Positions 37,134 through 40,396 of a DNA stretch of 40,396 bases are shown piece by piece; the stretch's first letter is position 1; every line of letters begins with the position of its first letter. This stretch comes from Nesterenkonia massiliensis (GTDB taxonomy: Bacteria > Actinomycetota > Actinomycetes > Actinomycetales > Micrococcaceae). The stretch lies in the NCBI RefSeq assembly GCF_000455245.1, contig NZ_HG005165.1, positions 289,577-329,972 on the forward strand. The letters run 5' to 3'. The notes beneath the pieces are model-generated. The model ran no database searches, had not been told where the DNA came from, and saw only the letters and a program-made list of their open reading frames with translations. The translations under genes and the position numbers were made by a program.

Positions 37134-38923
37134 GGATAGTCCTGCTTTTCGCCCACAAACCCATCATAGGCCTCCGACTCTGCTCCTGAGGGAGGCACGT
37201 CGTAGCTGGAGAGGGTATAGGACATGATGTCCCGGAAGGTATCTGTGAGGTCCCAGTCGCCAAAGCGTCCTGCGGGCCGGTGCACGGTGACCGAGACCAG
37301 GAACTGCGGGTCATCGAGCGGGGCCAGCCCCACAAAGTTCACGGTGTACCCGTCGAAGCCCCCTTGAGCACCGGCGGCCTCAGCGGTGCCGGTCTTTCCA
37401 CCGACCCGGTACCCCTCGATAGCAGCACCGCGGGCGCTGCCGTATTCCACCACGCCCTCCATGAGCTTGAGCATCTCCTCTGAAGTGTGCGAGGAGAAGA
37501 TCCGCTCGGATTCGGTCTCCACCGGATGTTCGGTTCCATCTGGATCGACGTAGGCGTCAACAATGCGCAGCGGCGTCTTCACGCCGTCGTTGGCCAGCAG
37601 CTGGTACATCTGAACAGTGTGCAGCACGGTCATCTCATAACCCTGACCGAACTGGGTGGTCAGCGGCTGGCGCGCGTCCCACTCCTCAGGCGGGCGCAGC
37701 GCAGACTGCCCCTCGATCCCCAGACCGATGTCAATGGGATCGCCGATGCCGACTTTGCGCATGTAGTCGTAGCGGGTCTGCTCATCGATCTGATTGCCGA
37801 TCAGCACGGTACCGGTGTTGTAGGAGCGCGCGTAGATGCCCGCCGCCGTCATCTCGTACTCAGAATGCGAGCGGGCGTTCTGGATGGTCTGGCCGTTCCA
37901 GGTGTAGCGGTAGGGAACCGTGTAGTGATCTTCGGGCTCCATGACCCCTTCTTCCAACGCCATGGCGAAGGTGATCGATTTGCCCCCGGAGCCCGGTTCA
38001 AAAGGCTGGGTCAGAGCAAGCGGACGGCGGAAGAGCTCATCGGTCTGACCCGGTTGTGCCGGGTCCACGGTTTCAGAATCTGCCATGGCCAGGATCTCGC
38101 CTTCGCTGCCTTCACGAAGGTCGACCACAGTAGCGTTGCCCCACTGGGCGTTGTACTGGTTGGTCTTCTGCGCGATGGCTTCTTGGGCGTACCACTGCAG
38201 ATCCTGGTCGATGGTGAGCTTCACATCCTGGCCGTCGGTGGCGGGGACCTCTTCATAGGTCGCGGTAGGGATGCGCACGCCGTCGGCACCCACCTCATAG
38301 ATCCGCTGGCCCGATTCACCTGTGAGGGCCTCGTCCTGAGCCGCTTCCACCCCTTCTAAGGGTCCATCTGCTCCGATGAAACCGATGATGGAGCCGGCAA
38401 CGGGCCCGGCAGGATAGGCCCTCTCGGACTGGGGCTCGGAGAAGATGCCCGGGACTCGTAGCTCCATGACTTTCTGACGTATCTCCGGGGTCACCGACCG
38501 GTCGATCATCGAGTACCGGTTGGTGCCGTCCCCGGTCATCGCCTCCAGTACCTCTTGGCGGTCGATCTCAAGGATCTCAGCGATCTGGGCGGCGGACTCC
38601 TCCACCGTGATGGGAACTCTCAGGCCGGTGTCCGGATCCCGAACGGTGTAGCTATCGACCTGAGGCTGATCAGCGATGATGTGGTACCGCTCCACGGAGG
38701 TGGCCATGACGCGCCCGTGGACATCCAGGATGTCTCCACGGGCGCCGGGCAGCTCAACACTGCGCAGCCTGTCGCTGACCGCCTGTTGAGCATTACCGGC
38801 CGGGTCGAGGGCCTGAACGTGGAAGAGTCTTCCGCCCAGAAGCATCAGCATGGCCAGCACCAGGGCAAGCCCGATGCGCATGCGGAAGGAGAGCGTCTTG
38901 GCGCGCTGGGTGGTGCCCATCAT
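37127..38923 (-). CDS. pbpB: Septal class B penicillin-binding protein (PBP3/FtsI-like transpeptidase)
   Basis: Crosslinks septal peptidoglycan together with FtsW. The 598-residue product has one N-terminal membrane helix (about 15-37) and a dimerisation/pedestal region with RGDILDVHGRVMATS (62-76). The transpeptidase domain has all three motifs: SGGK (312-315), SYN (367-369) and KTGT (510-513). The two residues inside SxxK are both Gly, which is less common than Thr-Phe or Thr-Val. There is no PASTA domain. It follows the ftsL-like gene after 24 nt. Confidence 0.96.
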   Translation of the reverse strand: MMGTTQRAKTLSFRMRIGLALVLAMLMLLGGRLFHVQALDPAGNAQQAVSDRLRSVELPGARGDILDVHGRVMATSVERYHIIADQPQVDSYTVRDPDTGLRVPITVEESAAQIAEILEIDRQEVLEAMTGDGTNRYSMIDRSVTPEIRQKVMELRVPGIFSEPQSERAYPAGPVAGSIIGFIGADGPLEGVEAAQDEALTGESGQRIYEVGADGVRIPTATYEEVPATDGQDVKLTIDQDLQWYAQEAIAQKTNQYNAQWGNATVVDLREGSEGEILAMADSETVDPAQPGQTDELFRRPLALTQPFEPGSGGKSITFAMALEEGVMEPEDHYTVPYRYTWNGQTIQNARSHSEYEMTAAGIYARSYNTGTVLIGNQIDEQTRYDYMRKVGIGDPIDIGLGIEGQSALRPPEEWDARQPLTTQFGQGYEMTVLHTVQMYQLLANDGVKTPLRIVDAYVDPDGTEHPVETESERIFSSHTSEEMLKLMEGVVEYGSARGAAIEGYRVGGKTGTAEAAGAQGGFDGYTVNFVGLAPLDDPQFLVSVTVHRPAGRFGDWDLTDTFRDIMSYTLSSYDVPPSGAESEAYDGFVGEKQDYPW

Positions 38924-38947
38924 GCGTCAGTTGTCCTCCGGGCCGCT

Positions 38948-39601
38948 TCAGTTGATCAGCTTCGGGGCGGGAATTGTGCCGCCCTCTAAGTCCTGACTGC
39001 CGAACTTGCGGTCAGCCTGGGCTTCTTGGCCTCCATTGTGCCCGTCCGCAGCGTGCATCAGGGTCTCCAACGCGCCGACGCCGAGTAGTCCGGTAGGCGA
39101 ACCCTCGGCCTGTTGCGCCACGTCCACTGCCGCGCTGACGTCCTGGCCGGGCAGCACAGGTGCTGCCACAAAATTGCTGGGGCGGTGGGAGGAGTCAGCG
39201 CTTTCGGCGCTGCCGATGACATCCCCACTGGCCAAGTCCAGGGTCCCAGCCGCAGCTGGCATGACCATGCCCAGGGTCACTGCAGCATTGGACAGTGACT
39301 GAGGTGACTCCAGGAACTGGACCTGTTGGGTCAGCGCCTGGTTCTGATGCACCAGTGACTGATGCTCATTCTGCATCTGGACCACGCTGTACTGAGCGTT
39401 GGCGATGTGAATATTCAGGGCCAGAACCGCTGCAAGTGCCGCTGCAAGCAGCAGAATCACTCCGGCGATCAACCCTTTCTGCCGCCCTTTGACCTTCGGC
39501 AGAACCTGCAGTGCTGGCCGAGAGCGCACAGCCTGCTGGGAGCGCGGCGAGCTGTGCTCCGGGGAGACTGTGCGCACATCTGCTACGGAGAGGACGCTCA
39601 T
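38948..39601 (-). CDS. ftsL: FtsL-like septum-formation protein
   Basis: The 217-residue product has a polar N-terminus, one membrane helix (about 45-64, [19 protein letters not shown]) and then a short coiled coil ([23 protein letters not shown] split by Gln-rich heptads). [15 protein letters not shown] follows, the pattern of FtsL/FtsB-type divisome proteins. Position between rsmH and pbpB is the standard ftsL place. The C-terminal 90 residues are low-complexity and much longer than in E. coli FtsL. It overlaps rsmH as ATGA at 39598-39601. The call rests on topology and gene order more than on sequence. Confidence 0.85.
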   Translation of the reverse strand: MSVLSVADVRTVSPEHSSPRSQQAVRSRPALQVLPKVKGRQKGLIAGVILLLAAALAAVLALNIHIANAQYSVVQMQNEHQSLVHQNQALTQQVQFLESPQSLSNAAVTLGMVMPAAAGTLDLASGDVIGSAESADSSHRPSNFVAAPVLPGQDVSAAVDVAQQAEGSPTGLLGVGALETLMHAADGHNGGQEAQADRKFGSQDLEGGTIPAPKLIN

Positions 39602-40396
39602 GCGATACTCCTTGCCGTGACTGGGGCCTTGGCCTGGCGGATCTTCTCGGCTGCGCGCAGCTTGGCTGATGCTGCGCGCGGGTTCTCAGCGATCTCCTCT
39701 GCGGTGGGCGGTTCTGCCCCGCGGACCACATTGCTGAAGGTGGGTTTGTGCTCGTCAAGCTCCACCGGCAGTCCGGCAGGTGCTGAGGATGTGGTGCGCT
39801 TGGCGATGGCTTGTTTGACGATCCGGTCTTCAAGCGAGTGGTAGCTGAGCACCACGATCCGGCCGCCCAGGCTCAGTGCATCCAGTGCATGCGGAATAGC
39901 TCGGCGCAGCACCTCCAACTCCTGGTTCACCGCGATGCGAATGGCCTGGAAAGTCCGCTTGGCCGGGTGCCCCCCGGTACGTTTTGCTGCGGCTGGGACT
40001 GCTGAATCCACGACGGCGGCCAATTGGCTCGTGGTGGTCAACGGTGATTCCTGCCGAGCCCGGATGATCGCTTTGGCGATGCGCCCTGCGAACCGCTCCT
40101 CGCCGTACTCGGAGAGAATCCGGCGCAGTTCATTCTCCTCCACCCGCGCCAGCAGCTGAGCAGCCGTTTCATCTGGGGAGTCATCCGCGGCGTTCATGCG
40201 CATATCCAGTGGTGCGTCATAGGAGTAGGCAAAGCCGCGTTCAGCCTCATCGAGCTGCAGAGACGATACTCCGAGGTCAAAGAGCACTCCGGCCAGACGC
40301 TGGTCCGGCTCGAGCGTCTTGGCAACCTCGTCCACCTGGTCGTATACCGCATGGACGCCGCGAAAACGGCTGCCGTAACGCTCGAGCCGACCGGCG
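39598..40396 (-). CDS. rsmH: 16S rRNA (cytosine(1402)-N(4))-methyltransferase RsmH, partial (N-terminus outside the window)
   Basis: Methylates C1402 in the decoding centre of 16S rRNA. The reading frame continues to the right edge ([19 protein letters not shown] before the first possible internal start), so the true start lies beyond 40396. Visible family motifs are [60 protein letters not shown] and [11 protein letters not shown]. The SAM-binding DxGxGxGGH region is cut off. It is the first seen gene of the dcw cluster; mraZ would be expected just beyond the edge. Confidence 0.96.
   Translation of the reverse strand, partial: AGRLERYGSRFRGVHAVYDQVDEVAKTLEPDQRLAGVLFDLGVSSLQLDEAERGFAYSYDAPLDMRMNAADDSPDETAAQLLARVEENELRRILSEYGEERFAGRIAKAIIRARQESPLTTTSQLAAVVDSAVPAAAKRTGGHPAKRTFQAIRIAVNQELEVLRRAIPHALDALSLGGRIVVLSYHSLEDRIVKQAIAKRTTSSAPAGLPVELDEHKPTFSNVVRGAEPPTAEEIAENPRAASAKLRAAEKIRQAKAPVTARSIA

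Overview
The window is a GC-rich stretch of an actinobacterial chromosome, most likely Micrococcaceae (order Micrococcales). The grounds are the division and cell-wall (dcw) cluster followed by sepF, yggT and divIVA; a DUF222/HNH gene; a DUF6318-type lipoprotein; a DnaE of mycobacterial DnaE1 type; and a MurE active-site motif that fits L-lysine rather than diaminopimelate peptidoglycan. No species is claimed.

Region by region. (1) 1-5346, minus strand: an FMN riboswitch followed by ribD, a fused ribE-ribB-ribA, ribH, hisE, hisG and the start of hisF (cut by the window edge). The genes overlap or are tightly spaced as far as hisG, so riboflavin and part of histidine synthesis appear to share one transcript. 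(2) 5371-5879, minus strand: four tRNA genes in the transcription order Gly-Cys-Val-Gly, closed by a strong hairpin. (3) 5941-10940: an accessory block with a lone RecB/Cas4-like PD-(D/E)XK nuclease (+), a coupled pair of exported proteins (DUF6318-like lipoprotein and PKD-domain protein, -), and a DUF222/HNH endonuclease-like gene (+) that appears to be transcribed without a leader. (4) 10945-14786, plus strand: def-fmt-rsmB-rpe, a tightly overlapping translation-initiation and rRNA-modification operon ending with a pentose-phosphate gene. (5) 14842-19128, minus strand: nrdR with its own terminator and two tandem NrdR boxes in its promoter, then dnaE. (6) 19183-25975, minus strand: ftsZ, pgeF, yggS, sepF, yggT, divIVA, lspA, rluD (transcription order). 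(7) 26335-40396, minus strand: rsmH (partial), ftsL-like, pbpB, murE, murF, mraY, murD, ftsW, murG, murC, ftsQ, nearly all joined by 4-8 bp stop/start overlaps. A 359-bp gap in front of ftsZ holds a perfect palindrome and a large hairpin.

How the genes fit together: regions 6 and 7 make lipid II (murC-F, mraY, murG), polymerise and crosslink it at the septum (ftsW, pbpB), and build the division ring and its membrane link (ftsZ, sepF, ftsQ, ftsL). divIVA marks the poles. Most of the window is conserved housekeeping. The least ordinary points are the three-domain riboflavin fusion protein, the accessory block with its leaderless HNH gene and orphan nuclease, the tandem 11-residue repeats in DivIVA, and the regulatory elements in front of ftsZ and nrdR. 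I found no CRISPR array, insertion sequence, integrase or rRNA gene.
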